Origin: an uncultured Mollicutes bacterium
GTDB lineage: Bacteria; Bacillota_I; Bacilli_A; Acholeplasmatales; Anaeroplasmataceae
NCBI GenBank assembly: GCA_947174785.1
Contig: CAMWKG010000001.1
Coordinates: 62,001 to 126,000 of the forward strand
Reading direction: 5' to 3'
Length of the DNA: 64,000 bases
The notes under the pieces are model-generated. The model was not told where the DNA came from, did no database searches, and saw nothing but the letters and a program-made list of their open reading frames with translations. The position numbers were made by a program, and so were the translations under genes. How positions within the stretch are numbered: the first letter of the stretch is position 1; each line of letters opens with the position of its first letter. Shown one piece after another: positions 21,257-30,261 of this stretch.

Positions 21257-22192
21257 TTATTTAAATGCGTGTAGAATAGCAAAAATAGAGATAAAAACAC
21301 CAATGAAAATAATAACAGAAACCAAAGATAAAATAATAGGCTTCAAATGAAAATTCATTTTCCTGCTTCTAAAATAAGGATTATTTTCTAATGCTGGAAT
21401 ATCCTTTGGACTTTCATAAGGAACGTCCATAAGAGGTCCAGCTGGGACAGGGGGCATAAAAGCTGCAGGATCACTAGATGGTTGTGGGAGCATAGCTGTT
21501 GGATAAGTATAATCTGATGTCATATATTCAGGTGGCATCTGATTATTTGTTTCGAGCTGAACTATCGTTTCCATCATTTGTTCTAAACTGGCATCTGCAT
21601 AATCTGGTTCTTCTATAATCTCTTCTTCGTTTGAAGAAGGCTCAAGAATCTCTTCAATGTCCTCAGAATCCTTTGGTTCAAATTCCTCTGCATAGCTTTC
21701 ATTTTCAAGATTTTCTAAAGGCTCCTTTTCTGGTTGTTCTTCAATAACAGTCTCTTCCTTTGCATCCATATCAAGGACAGGAAGTACAACCTCTGTCTCA
21801 TCAAATAAACAAGTGTTTGTATTCTGATCAAAGCTTTCAACTACAAAAGTTTCCTCTACAATAGGTTCAGGAGTTGGTTCTTCAAGAGGTTGGGTTTCTT
21901 TACTTTCCTCTATCGTTTCTTCAACCTCATCTTCTTCTGGTTCAAAATTATAGGAATTATATTCATCATTGTCATCATATTCCTCTTCTTCCTCATCATA
22001 AAAATCAATTTCTTTTTTATGAACTGGCTCTTGAGCAACAAGAGTAGGCTTTTGATATGCCTTTCTTTTTGGCTTTGGCTCTGTTTGAATACGGATAATG
22101 GTTTCTATTTTTTCAGGTTCTGTCTTTTCAGGCTCTGGTGGAAGCTCTTCTGTCAACTCTTCTTCCTTAGGCGTAAAGACAACATTGTTCAT
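21257..22192 (-). CDS. Acidic tail-anchored protein, probably the -1-frame half of a fusion
   Basis: Function unknown. From the first ATG it is 311 aa: a long Glu/Pro-rich disordered region, a Pro/Met segment (AFMPPVPAGPLMDVPY) and one C-terminal membrane span (ILSLVSVIIFIGVFISIFAIL) ending in AFK, i.e. a tail-anchored topology with a cytoplasmic N-terminus. No convincing Shine-Dalgarno precedes the ATG at 22192. The frame is open upstream for 42 more codons, to an A10 run inside the neighbouring ORF. A single -1 shift there joins the two into one 737-aa protein. I therefore think this is normally made as a C-terminal extension, or that the A10 holds an indel. Confidence 0.65.
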   Translation of the reverse strand: MNNVVFTPKEEELTEELPPEPEKTEPEKIETIIRIQTEPKPKRKAYQKPTLVAQEPVHKKEIDFYDEEEEEYDDNDEYNSYNFEPEEDEVEETIEESKETQPLEEPTPEPIVEETFVVESFDQNTNTCLFDETEVVLPVLDMDAKEETVIEEQPEKEPLENLENESYAEEFEPKDSEDIEEILEPSSNEEEIIEEPDYADASLEQMMETIVQLETNNQMPPEYMTSDYTYPTAMLPQPSSDPAAFMPPVPAGPLMDVPYESPKDIPALENNPYFRSRKMNFHLKPIILSLVSVIIFIGVFISIFAILHAFK

Positions 22193-22296
22193 CTTTAGAG
22201 TTCCATTATCTCTAAGATTTTGAATTTTTTCTAAGATTTCATCAACTAGTTTTCTATCGACCTTTGTCGAAGTTTGTTCTTTAGGAGCTTTTTGGT

Positions 22297-23469
22297 TTAC
22301 CTTAGTGTGTTCCTGTTCTTTTTTTTTTGTTGAACTACTACTGTTTTCTTAGTAGTTGTTGTTTTCTTTGGCTGCTGAACAGATATGCCATGACTAATAG
22401 CAAGTCTTGCAGTTTCCTCATCTATATTTAAATATGGTAAAAGCTTTTGGATAATCTCTGTTACGATATCTTCTTGAGATTTCTTTTTCTTTGGCTTTAC
22501 GATTTCCTCTTCTTCAACTAATTCTTCTAGCTTTTCAATAGATTCAACCTCATCAGAATCTAAATAAATAACCTTTTTAGCTTTGCCTCTTTTGAAATTA
22601 TCAATTGCATCTAAATCAACTCTAAACTTAAGTGGTTCTGCAAAATCAGTACCAATAATCGTTTTAGCTTCAATATGAGCAAACTTTGCTTGTTTTACAA
22701 GGAATAAGAATAAATTAATTAGTTCCTCTTTCTTCATTACAGAAGATATACCAAGACCCTGTAATTTACAGAACTCATTCAATTGAGTAATAGTCATATT
22801 ACTTAATTCTCTTCCTAATACTAAGGTAAGCTTCTTTCTTGCTCTCATCATGTCTCTAACATATGAATAAAGATCTTCCTTCTTTAGACGTACTGGAATA
22901 TCAAAACCATATTTTAGACCTAGCATACGAATCTCTTCTTGGGAGAAGGAATCCTTTAATAAATCCTCTAACTTATTTGTTGGATAAGCATCAAATTCCT
23001 TTGTAAGATCTAAAGTCACACTAAAAATTGCTTTTGAATATGTTGAGAAAGTTTCCACTTTATATTTCTTCGCATTGATTAAGCGAGTAATTTCTCCATC
23101 CTGAAGATTAATACCAATATGATTGCGGATTAAAAGCTTCCATAAATTTTTACGGTAGATATAATAATCCTCTTCTGTGCCAATCTTTTCAAATAAATTT
23201 TGTAGCTGAAATTCTGTGAAATTTGCATAAGATTCTAAATTCGCAAAGGCATCCCTAGTAAGAGAGTGAGAATCTAGTGTTTTAATTCTTTCATTTAAAG
23301 CACTGGTCAAAGCCATTGCGTTAATCTTTCTTGGAATTTTAGTAGGACGTTCTGTAAAAAATTTCTTTGTCTGTTCTCCACTAAGTAAAGCAAGCTTAGT
23401 AGCAATAGTTTCTAGTCCCATTCTTTTATTGAAAACAACCACCATTTCCTTATCAGCAATATATTCCAT
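22297..23469 (-). CDS. Unknown protein with a SAP-like segment, 390 aa in frame 0
   Basis: Function unknown. The protein is helical and mostly basic in the N-terminal 270 residues. The part TQLNEFCKLQGLGISSVMKK followed by EELINLFLFL resembles a SAP/Rho-N helix-turn-helix, and an acidic-basic linker follows (EELVEEEEIVKPKKKK). The final residues KKKNRNTLR come from reading through an A10 run into a stop at 22297; a -1 shift at A-AAA-AAG instead continues into the acidic tail-anchored ORF. It has its own promoter (23508-23536). Confidence 0.7.
   Translation of the reverse strand: MEYIADKEMVVVFNKRMGLETIATKLALLSGEQTKKFFTERPTKIPRKINAMALTSALNERIKTLDSHSLTRDAFANLESYANFTEFQLQNLFEKIGTEEDYYIYRKNLWKLLIRNHIGINLQDGEITRLINAKKYKVETFSTYSKAIFSVTLDLTKEFDAYPTNKLEDLLKDSFSQEEIRMLGLKYGFDIPVRLKKEDLYSYVRDMMRARKKLTLVLGRELSNMTITQLNEFCKLQGLGISSVMKKEELINLFLFLVKQAKFAHIEAKTIIGTDFAEPLKFRVDLDAIDNFKRGKAKKVIYLDSDEVESIEKLEELVEEEEIVKPKKKKSQEDIVTEIIQKLLPYLNIDEETARLAISHGISVQQPKKTTTTKKTVVVQQKKKNRNTLR
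22318..22328 (-). promoter_or_regulatory. Slippery A10-G run: candidate -1 frameshift or transcript-slippage site
   Basis: On the minus strand ten A residues then G. Frame-0 codons are CAA CAA AAA AAA AAG, containing the heptamer A-AAA-AAG used by dnaX-type -1 frameshifting. After a -1 slip the next codons are GAA CAG GAA and the frame stays open through 21257. I see no clear stimulatory stem within 10 bases downstream. Confidence 0.55.
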
Positions 23470-23507
23470 ACAATCACAACCTTTTTTAAAAAATTACTTC
23501 TTATACT

Positions 23508-23536
23508 ATAATATAATAAAATGAGCAAAATTTCAA
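23508..23536 (-). promoter_or_regulatory. Promoter of the slippery ORF pair and possibly mutSL
   Basis: Minus-strand TTGAAA (23531-23536), 17-base spacer, TATTAT (23508-23513). Confidence 0.65.
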
Positions 23537-23592
23537 TAACGAAACTTCTTTCTTTTCAAAAATATATCTATATTTTTTACATTTTTGTGCCC

Positions 23593-23629
23593 AAAAAAGA
23601 AAAAGTCAAGAAAATTTCTTTGACTTTTT
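23593..23629 (-). terminator. Terminator of the pfl operon
   Basis: Hairpin with arms AAAAAGTCAA (23600-23609) and TTGACTTTTT (23620-23629), followed on the minus strand by a T-rich stretch; it includes part of the stop codon of the glycyl-radical ORF. Confidence 0.8.
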
Positions 23630-23858
23630 ACATCGCTTCGTGAATCGTACGAGCAATAACATCATCCTGTTGCTCTTTTGTAAGCTTGATAAAGTTTACA
23701 GCATACCCTGATACTCTAATGGTAAGCTGAGGATATTTTTCAGGATGCTTTTGTGCATCAAGCAGTGTTTCTCTATTAAACACATTCACATTTAAATGGT
23801 ATCCTCCGTTTCCCATATAAGCATCTAGCATTTGTACTAAATTGTCAACTCTAGACAT
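23628..23858 (-). CDS. Stand-alone glycyl-radical domain of pyruvate formate-lyase
   Basis: A 76-aa protein equivalent to the extreme C-terminus of pyruvate formate-lyase. It has [19 protein letters not shown] and the radical-site motif [11 protein letters not shown], with Gly51 as the predicted radical carrier. This is the same module as autonomous glycyl radical cofactor GrcA/YfiD. It starts one base after the pflB stop, in the +1 frame, with a purine-rich AAGGAAGAAG upstream. Since the adjacent PflB lacks this module, the two chains must form one active enzyme unless the split is a frameshift. Confidence 0.85.
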   Translation of the reverse strand: MSRVDNLVQMLDAYMGNGGYHLNVNVFNRETLLDAQKHPEKYPQLTIRVSGYAVNFIKLTKEQQDDVIARTIHEAM

Positions 23859-23859
23859 A

Positions 23860-25890
23860 CTATACTTCTTCCTTTCCTAGAGATTGTGGTGTTACAGAGA
23901 AGGTATTGGAAATTCCATCCTTTGAATATTCATAGGGTAACTTAGCTACTGATTCTAAGGAAGCAAGTGCACCTTTAACATCTCTGCCATGCATAGGATT
24001 TGCACCTGGTGCCAATGGCTCTCCAGCCTTTCTTCCATCTGGTGTATTTCCTGTATGCTTTCCATAAACTACATTGGAGGTAATGGTCAATATGGATGTT
24101 GTGGGAATAGACTCTCTATAGGTTGTATGCTTTTTAATTTTACTCATAAAGGTTTTCACAAGCCATACAGCCAATGAATCTACACGATCATCATTATTTC
24201 CATATTTAGGAAAGTCTCCTTCGATTCTAAAATCAGATATGATTCCCTTATCATTTCTTATTGGATAAACCTTAGCGTATTTTATAGCGGATAGAGAATC
24301 TGCTGCACAGGAAAGACCTGCAATACCTGTAGCAAAAAATCTTCTTACCTTTGTGTCATGAAGCGCCATTTCTAATGCCTCATAGGAGTATTTGTCATGC
24401 ATGTAATGAATCAAATTGAGCGTATTCACATAGACCCCTGCAAGCCACTCCATCATTTGTTCATATTTCATAATGACCTCATCATAGCATAATGGACCAT
24501 CCCCATTTATTCCTTCAAAGAGTGGAGACACTTGGAATGGCTCATTAGTTTTTGGATCAACCAGGAGTTCATCCTTTCCACCATTTAATGCGTAAAGTAA
24601 GCATTTGGCCAGATTAGCTCGTGCTCCAAAAAATTGCATATCCTTACCAACACGCATAGGAGATACACAGCATGCAATACAGTAATCATCTCCTAATTCT
24701 ATTCGCATCAGGTCATCTGATTCATATTGAATAGATGAGGTTTGAATGGAAATTTCTGCACAGAATCGTTTGAAATTTAAAGGCAGATTTTGACTCCATA
24801 AAACTGTAAGATTTGGTTCTGGGGCAGGACCTAAATTGATGAGTGTATGTAGAATTCTAAACGATGTTTTTGTGACCAAAGGTCTACCATCTACACCCAT
24901 ACCTCCAATAGATTCTGTAACCCAGGTAGGATCTCCTGAAAATAATTCATTGTAGGATGCAACACGCATAAATTTGATGATTCTTAATTTCATTATGAAA
25001 TGATCAATAAGCTCTTGAGCATCATGCTCTGTGATTCTATTATTTTTTAAATCTCTTTCAATGTAAATATCTAAGAAGGTAGAATTTCTTCCTATTGACA
25101 TTGCAGCACCATTTTGTTCTTTTGTTGCTGCTAAATAACCAAAATAAAGAGCTTGGATTGCCTCTTTAGCTGTTTTAGCTGGCTTTGAAATATCACATTC
25201 ATATATTTCAGCAAGCTTTTTTAAATTTTCTAAGGCTCTGATCTGTTCAGATAACTCTTCTCTATCCCTGATTTTATCTGCAGTCATTTCCCCATCAATT
25301 TCTTCTTTATCAAGCTTTTTGTGGCGAATCAGCTCATCTACTCCATATAACGCAACACGGCGATAATCCCCAACAATTCTGCCTCTTCCATAGGAATCTG
25401 GTAAACCTGTTAAAATATGTGCCTTACGACAGGCTCTCATTTGGCTTGTATAAGCATCATATACACCATCATTATGAGTTTTACGATATTTTGTAAAAAT
25501 TTCTTTGACTCTATCACTAACCTCATAGCCATACATCTGGCATGCTTGAACAGACATCTTAATACCACCATAGGGCTGCAAGGCTCTTTTAAAGGGCTTA
25601 TCTGTCTGTAAGCCAACAATCTTTTCTAAGTTCTTATCAATATACCCAGCCTGATGACTGACTTGACTAGAAATAATATCTGTATCTGCATCAAGTACAC
25701 CACCAGCCTCACGTTCTTTTTTGGATAACTCTAAAATTTCATTCCATAGAGTAACCGTAGCCTTTGTTGGTCCTTCTAAAAAACTAGAATCTCCCAAATA
25801 GGGTTCATAATTCTTTTGAATAAAATCTCTAACATCTATTTCACCCTCACACCATCTACCAGGCCTAAAGCCTTCCCATGCTTCTATCAT
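23860..25890 (-). CDS. pflB: Formate C-acetyltransferase lacking its glycyl-radical C-terminus
   Basis: Converts pyruvate and CoA to acetyl-CoA and formate anaerobically. It is 676 aa against about 740-760 for the usual enzyme. The catalytic cysteine pair is present in [14 protein letters not shown] (Cys407-Cys408). The chain ends at [13 protein letters not shown], where normal homologues continue for about 80 residues into the glycyl-radical loop; that part is encoded by the next ORF. Its start overlaps the pflA stop (ATGA). Confidence 0.93.
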   Translation of the reverse strand: MIEAWEGFRPGRWCEGEIDVRDFIQKNYEPYLGDSSFLEGPTKATVTLWNEILELSKKEREAGGVLDADTDIISSQVSHQAGYIDKNLEKIVGLQTDKPFKRALQPYGGIKMSVQACQMYGYEVSDRVKEIFTKYRKTHNDGVYDAYTSQMRACRKAHILTGLPDSYGRGRIVGDYRRVALYGVDELIRHKKLDKEEIDGEMTADKIRDREELSEQIRALENLKKLAEIYECDISKPAKTAKEAIQALYFGYLAATKEQNGAAMSIGRNSTFLDIYIERDLKNNRITEHDAQELIDHFIMKLRIIKFMRVASYNELFSGDPTWVTESIGGMGVDGRPLVTKTSFRILHTLINLGPAPEPNLTVLWSQNLPLNFKRFCAEISIQTSSIQYESDDLMRIELGDDYCIACCVSPMRVGKDMQFFGARANLAKCLLYALNGGKDELLVDPKTNEPFQVSPLFEGINGDGPLCYDEVIMKYEQMMEWLAGVYVNTLNLIHYMHDKYSYEALEMALHDTKVRRFFATGIAGLSCAADSLSAIKYAKVYPIRNDKGIISDFRIEGDFPKYGNNDDRVDSLAVWLVKTFMSKIKKHTTYRESIPTTSILTITSNVVYGKHTGNTPDGRKAGEPLAPGANPMHGRDVKGALASLESVAKLPYEYSKDGISNTFSVTPQSLGKEEV

Positions 25891-26636
25891 TTTTCTTCCT
25901 CTTTTCTATTTTGTATTCCTAATATTTTTCTTGCAAAATCCATCTCTTCCTTAGTTGGTGGCAAAACAGACTCTAAAGGATATTCAATTCCTAAATTCTG
26001 ATATTTTACCTTTCCCATCGTATGGTAAGGAAGTGCTTCTATTTTTTCAACACCATCTAGTGTATCTATAAACTGACGTAATCTCTTTAAATAGTCTTCA
26101 TTTAAGGTTATTCCAGGTACGATGACATGCCTAATCCACATGGGCTTATGATGCTCCGACAAGAACCTGGCAAAATCAAGGATGTTTACATTGCTTACTC
26201 TTGTTAATTTTTTATGCTCATTATCATCAATATGTTTGATATCTAATAAAAATAAATCGGTAACCTTTAATAGCTCTAAATGCTTTGATATATTTTCTTT
26301 ATCCTCTTTATGAAATGTAACACCTGATGTATCACACGCTGTATGAATCTTTAGCTCCTTCAATCTCTTAAATAGCTCAATGATAAAATCCATCTGCAAG
26401 AGAGGTTCTCCACCTGATGCAGTTACACCACCATCAGAGCCAAAATAGCTTTGATATTTTAAAATTTCTTCTATAAGCTCATCTACAGAATATAGTTTTG
26501 CGTTATCCTGTGTCCAAGTATCTGGATTGTGACAATACTGACATCTTAAAGGACATCCTTTAAAAAAGATGACAAAGCGTATTCCAGGTCCATCTACTGT
26601 ACCAAAGGATTCTAAGGAATGAATTCTTGCTTTCAT
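25887..26636 (-). CDS. pflA: Pyruvate formate-lyase activating enzyme
   Basis: Radical SAM enzyme that installs the glycyl radical. The protein is 249 aa with the cluster motif [17 protein letters not shown] (CxxxCxxC) and the glycine-rich SAM site [13 protein letters not shown]. The ATG at 26636 has AGGAG five bases upstream; the in-frame extension to 26666 lies across that site. Being first in pflA-pflB-glycyl domain differs from the common pflB-pflA order. Confidence 0.95.
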   Translation of the reverse strand: MKARIHSLESFGTVDGPGIRFVIFFKGCPLRCQYCHNPDTWTQDNAKLYSVDELIEEILKYQSYFGSDGGVTASGGEPLLQMDFIIELFKRLKELKIHTACDTSGVTFHKEDKENISKHLELLKVTDLFLLDIKHIDDNEHKKLTRVSNVNILDFARFLSEHHKPMWIRHVIVPGITLNEDYLKRLRQFIDTLDGVEKIEALPYHTMGKVKYQNLGIEYPLESVLPPTKEEMDFARKILGIQNRKEEEK

Positions 26637-26692
26637 AGGTACTCCTTTCTTTTTTAGTATGGACAAAAATTCAAAAACTATAAAAAAAGAAT

Positions 26693-26721
26693 TATATAAA
26701 AAATCTACATAGTTCTTGCAA
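26693..26721 (-). promoter_or_regulatory. Probable promoter of the pfl operon
   Basis: Minus-strand TTGCAA (26716-26721), 17-base spacer, TATATA (26693-26698). Confidence 0.5.
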
Positions 26722-26778
26722 AAGGGTAAGAAATAATTTATAACGTAAATGTAAACGCAATATTAAAAGTTTCAAAAT

Positions 26779-26808
26779 GAAAAGGGTAGGCGCCAACCTA
26801 CCCTTTTC
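26779..26808. repeat. Perfect 12-bp inverted repeat upstream of pflA
   Basis: Arms GAAAAGGGTAGG and CCTACCCTTTTC around a 6-base CGCCAA loop. It is flanked by near-identical AAACGCAATAT motifs (about 26754 and 26826). It can act as a terminator in either direction. The 26637-26992 gap otherwise holds only the pfl promoter and the next terminator. Confidence 0.75.
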
Positions 26809-26852
26809 GCTTACAAGGAAACTATAAACGCAATATATGAATTGTATTATAT

Positions 26853-26897
26853 AAAAAGAACTACCTAAAGTCCTAAAACAAATAGGTAGTTCTTTTT
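26853..26897. terminator. Bidirectional terminator after the DHH gene
   Basis: 15-bp stem: AAAAAGAACTACCTA (26853-26867) pairs with TAGGTAGTTCTTTTT (26883-26897), loop 15 bases, T-runs both ways. It ends the minus-strand DHH transcript. Confidence 0.75.
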
Positions 26898-26992
26898 TTT
26901 AGCATTGATAAAATTGCAAAAAGTTATTCTTATAAATTTGTTATAAACAAAGTGAGGACAACCGTCTAGATTTAGTCTTGTACCTCAATATT

Positions 26993-27928
26993 TTAACCTC
27001 TAAGAAGCTGATTAAAATCTTCAATAACCAAATCTACTTCCTCCCAGCTATGTAGAGTTGCTCCACAAGCAAGGTCATGACCTCCACCACCATATTTCTT
27101 GGCAATATCTACGATAGAAAGCTCTCTAGATCTAAATTCACCGATGATAACATCATTTTCCATATCTAAAGTGAAATTACACCAAATAGGAATTTCTAAA
27201 ATTCCTGCCATCACACCAACCATACCACGAGAAATGTTAAAGAAATCCACATTAAATTTTTCAAATACTTCTTTTCCATTTTTTAGATAGGCAACGCCTT
27301 CCTTAGTAGTTTTAAACTGAGTTCCAAACCAGTTTTTCATTTGTCTTTCAGCTAACGTTTCTGTGTAGATATTTTTGTAGATAAATTCTTTATCTGCTCC
27401 TAAATCAAGAAGCTTTCCTGCTGTTTTTAAAGTATCTCCAGTAGTTTCTCCATATTGAAATCTACCACTATCTGTAACAATGCCACCAAATAGAGCTGTT
27501 GCAGCATCCTTAGAAATAATAAATCCCTGTTCTAAAAGTAGCTCTGTTATGAGTTCACATACAGCTATCTTTGTTGGATCACAAATAATATTTTGTGTGA
27601 TGTCACTTAAATTCTTATGATGGTCAATAATAAAGATTTCTTTTGCAAGCTTATACCGTTCATCAGAAACCATATGGGATACGGCTACGTCCGTAATAAT
27701 GACAAGGGCATTTTTATATGCTTCATCTTGAATCATATCCATATTTCCTAAAAAGGCATAGCGAGCACTCATATCTCCTACCATATAAATTTTTTTCTTT
27801 GGATAAGCTGCCCTTAAGACAAGAGCTAATCCCCGTTGACTTCCTAAAGCATCTAAATCAGGTCTAGAATGTCTATGGAGAATAATTGTATCATATTCTT
27901 TAATTTTTCTAAAAAGTAATTCTTTCAT
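26993..27928 (-). CDS. DHH/DHHA1 phosphoesterase, NrnA-like
   Basis: Likely a nanoRNase/pAp phosphatase that degrades 2-5-nt RNAs. Of 311 residues, the DHH domain has ILHRHSRPDLDALGSQRG, IITDVAV and IIDHHKN metal ligands, and the C-terminal DHHA1 domain has KYGGGGHDLACGATL. The usual N-terminal motif is HxxPDxDAxGS; here an Arg replaces one residue, but the Asp ligands are kept. The start follows GGTGAAG. Oligoribonuclease versus cyclic-di-AMP-linked activity cannot be settled by sequence alone. Confidence 0.9.
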   Translation of the reverse strand: MKELLFRKIKEYDTIILHRHSRPDLDALGSQRGLALVLRAAYPKKKIYMVGDMSARYAFLGNMDMIQDEAYKNALVIITDVAVSHMVSDERYKLAKEIFIIDHHKNLSDITQNIICDPTKIAVCELITELLLEQGFIISKDAATALFGGIVTDSGRFQYGETTGDTLKTAGKLLDLGADKEFIYKNIYTETLAERQMKNWFGTQFKTTKEGVAYLKNGKEVFEKFNVDFFNISRGMVGVMAGILEIPIWCNFTLDMENDVIIGEFRSRELSIVDIAKKYGGGGHDLACGATLHSWEEVDLVIEDFNQLLRG

Positions 27929-27960
27929 ATTTCTTCACCAAATTCATTATAAAATAAAAT

Positions 27961-27994
27961 AAAAAAAAATTAAAGGGCAAAGACCCTTTAATTT
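27961..27994 (-). terminator. Terminator of yqfC-yqfD-phoH
   Basis: Stem AAATTAAAGGG/CCCTTTAATTT (27967-27977, 27984-27994), 6-base loop, T-run on the minus strand; the phoH stop codon lies within the stem. Confidence 0.85.
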
Positions 27995-28944
27995 GTAATA
28001 TTTGCAAACTTTTCAATAATTTTTCCTACAAGTGGGTGGCGAACAACATCAAAGGTCTCAAACTCTAGAACTGCTACTTCCTTTAAATCTTTAAGCATTT
28101 CAGAGGCAATCTTTAAGCCTGAACGCTTGGATGATGGAAGGTCCACCTGTGAACAGTCTCCTGTAACAATCATCTTAGAATGGAAGCCTAAACGTGTTAA
28201 AAACATTTTCAACTGATCCACAGTTGCATTTTGAGCCTCATCTAGGATGATGATAGCATTTTCTAAGGTTCTTCCTCTCATATAGGCAAGAGGTGCAATT
28301 TCTAGGACCTGCTTTTCAATTAAAGCATTCGTTCCTTCAACCCCTAGCATATCATATAATGCATCATATAGTGGTCTCAAATAAGGATCCACCTTTTCCT
28401 TTAAATCTCCTGGTAAAAAGCCTAAGGACTCTCCAGCCTCAACTGCTGGTCTAGTTAAAATAATCTTCTGAATGGCTCCTTTCTTTAGCTGGGTAACTGC
28501 ATAAACAACTGCGAGATATGTTTTACCAGAACCAGCGGAGCCTATAGAAAAAATCAAATCCTTATGATCTAAATACTTTAAATATTCTGCCTGTTTTAAA
28601 GTCTTAGGATAAATTGGTTTATTATTCTGGGTATACCCAACTGCCTTTCTTGTTTTTAAAAAGCCAATATATTCTTCCTTACGATTTGCTTCTATGATTT
28701 TTTTTAAGTAAATGATGTCACGTGTCGTAATGTGGACTCCTAGGCTAGAAATATCAATTAAAGCTTCCATAAATGTTTCAAGCTTATCAATCTGAACCTG
28801 TTCTTCTAAATTGCATAAAATAGAATCCCCATGAACATCAATGACACAACCAAAAAGCTCTTCAATTGTTTTCAAATTATCGTTTTGAATTCCACAAATA
28901 TTTTTAGCATCACTGGCATTTTCTATTCTACAGCGTAGCTTCAA
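27988..28944 (-). CDS. phoH: PhoH-family ATPase
   Basis: Cytoplasmic P-loop ATPase related to superfamily 1 helicases, linked to RNA metabolism. The Walker A is GSAGSGKTYLAVVYA, with IILTRPAVEAGESLGFLPG and IIILDEAQNA (Walker B). I choose TTG at 28944 (318 aa) because AAGGAG lies eight bases before it; the GTG at 28953 abuts the same AAGGAG with no spacing. It follows yqfD, as in Bacillus. Confidence 0.93.
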   Translation of the reverse strand: MKLRCRIENASDAKNICGIQNDNLKTIEELFGCVIDVHGDSILCNLEEQVQIDKLETFMEALIDISSLGVHITTRDIIYLKKIIEANRKEEYIGFLKTRKAVGYTQNNKPIYPKTLKQAEYLKYLDHKDLIFSIGSAGSGKTYLAVVYAVTQLKKGAIQKIILTRPAVEAGESLGFLPGDLKEKVDPYLRPLYDALYDMLGVEGTNALIEKQVLEIAPLAYMRGRTLENAIIILDEAQNATVDQLKMFLTRLGFHSKMIVTGDCSQVDLPSSKRSGLKIASEMLKDLKEVAVLEFETFDVVRHPLVGKIIEKFANITN

Positions 28945-28949
28945 AAAAA

Positions 28950-30023
28950 TCACTCCTTTGCACTTAAGGTACCAATGGATTCATATTTTTTTACGATGAA
29001 TGTAAAGGTATAGGAATCCTCAGTTTCTGAAGTCTTTATATTTGTAATAGCAATGATTTTTTCTAAAGAATTACTCATGTGAGCTTTAAAATCCTCTTCT
29101 ATTCTTTTTTTAGCCTCTTCTAAGGCTGTATCCATGCTATACGTTTTAATTATAGCATTTTTTTTCGTTTCTGCAATTTTTTTTAAAGAAAAGAAATCAA
29201 ATAAATTAAAAACAGGGTCTTCTTTTTTATCAAAGAGATCATAGGTATCCTTTTTCCCGATGGAAAAATTCAGATTGAAAAGAGACAAATCATAATAGCT
29301 AGAGGTTTCATCTGTTGTCTGTTCAAGGCTAATTTTCTTTGAAACTTCAATTTCCATTTTATCATATGTTGTTGCCATAACAAGACCTCTTACACTATTG
29401 TTTCCTTCAATTAATAGGTCTCCTTCTCTTACATATTTATTTTTAGATACCATGCTTTTGCCACTATAAACATAAAATACATCAACTACACCATCCTTTT
29501 TGGCAACAATATTTCCAATCACAGGTGTATCAATGGAATAGTTCGCTTCATCTACATTGGCAATATAAACAGATATGACATTGTTTTTACAAGAGACATT
29601 AATAAAAGGGTATTCAAAGTAGGTTTTCTGCATATCACGTGAAAACTCCTTATAGTTTAGACTACAAAAGTCAAAGCATAACAATTTCTTATAGCTAGAT
29701 TTAATACGATACTCAATTTCGTGATTAATCGGTGTTTCCCGATTAAATTCAATTTTTCTTACACGATAAATATTCATATAGAGGATAGAAAATAAAAATA
29801 GAATTCCCGTAATAAGGAGACCATATCTAGAAAAAAAACGAAGCACCTTCGACTTCATACTTTCTATAATCTTAAACTCATAGTTTGTCCTTTTTAAAAT
29901 ATTAAAAGACCCACCCTCGATTTCAAAGGTTACTTCATCATCATTGATTACTAAATTACTAGAAATAATCTTGTTACTGATCTTAAAGTAGTCATCCTTG
30001 TTCATCTTAATCTTGTAAATCAT
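28950..30023 (-). CDS. yqfD: Sporulation protein YqfD
   Basis: A 357-aa membrane protein with one N-proximal span (about 72-92: YGLLITGILFLFSILYMNIY) and a large extracytoplasmic region. It is required for stage IV sporulation in Bacillus, in a yqfC-yqfD-phoH cluster exactly as here. RBS GGGAGA is eight bases from ATG. Its presence suggests a spore-forming lineage or ancestry; the window alone cannot show that spores are made. Confidence 0.87.
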   Translation of the reverse strand: MIYKIKMNKDDYFKISNKIISSNLVINDDEVTFEIEGGSFNILKRTNYEFKIIESMKSKVLRFFSRYGLLITGILFLFSILYMNIYRVRKIEFNRETPINHEIEYRIKSSYKKLLCFDFCSLNYKEFSRDMQKTYFEYPFINVSCKNNVISVYIANVDEANYSIDTPVIGNIVAKKDGVVDVFYVYSGKSMVSKNKYVREGDLLIEGNNSVRGLVMATTYDKMEIEVSKKISLEQTTDETSSYYDLSLFNLNFSIGKKDTYDLFDKKEDPVFNLFDFFSLKKIAETKKNAIIKTYSMDTALEEAKKRIEEDFKAHMSNSLEKIIAITNIKTSETEDSYTFTFIVKKYESIGTLSAKE

Positions 30024-30027
30024 GTCA

Positions 30028-30222
30028 TCATTCTCCCATTTCTAATTTGACAATTACACCTTCAATTACAATACAATCCTTATCTAGCCTTAATACCTTT
30101 AAATCATGTCCTACGATATTTATTTTTTCAAGTGATATTAAATCACTATCTATTTGCTGAATTTGCCGATAATTGCTAATGGATAAAATATTTTTATAAT
30201 ATTCAAATTGCATACTTTTCAC
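30028..30222 (-). CDS. yqfC: YabP/YqfC family sporulation protein
   Basis: A 64-aa beta-rich protein (GHDLKVLRLDKDCIVIEGVI) immediately before yqfD. Size, position and the ISNYRQIQQID segment fit the YabP/YqfC family, which binds membranes or partners in the forespore. AGGTGA precedes the start. Confidence 0.8.
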   Translation of the reverse strand: MKSMQFEYYKNILSISNYRQIQQIDSDLISLEKINIVGHDLKVLRLDKDCIVIEGVIVKLEMGE

Positions 30223-30238
30223 CTGTATTTATAATATG

Positions 30239-30261
30239 AAAAAAGGTGGTAAACACCACCT
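30239..30261 (-). terminator. Terminator of the LysR-pseudouridine synthase unit
   Basis: AGGTGGT/ACCACCT (30244-30250, 30255-30261) with a 4-base loop and T-run on the minus strand; overlaps the stop codon of the synthase. Confidence 0.8.

Noticed and set aside
26930-26960. TTTGTTATAAACAAA as a Rex redox-repressor site near the pfl operon
   Set aside because: The spacing between arms is shorter than Rex sites, and it lies downstream of the DHH gene rather than at the pfl promoter.
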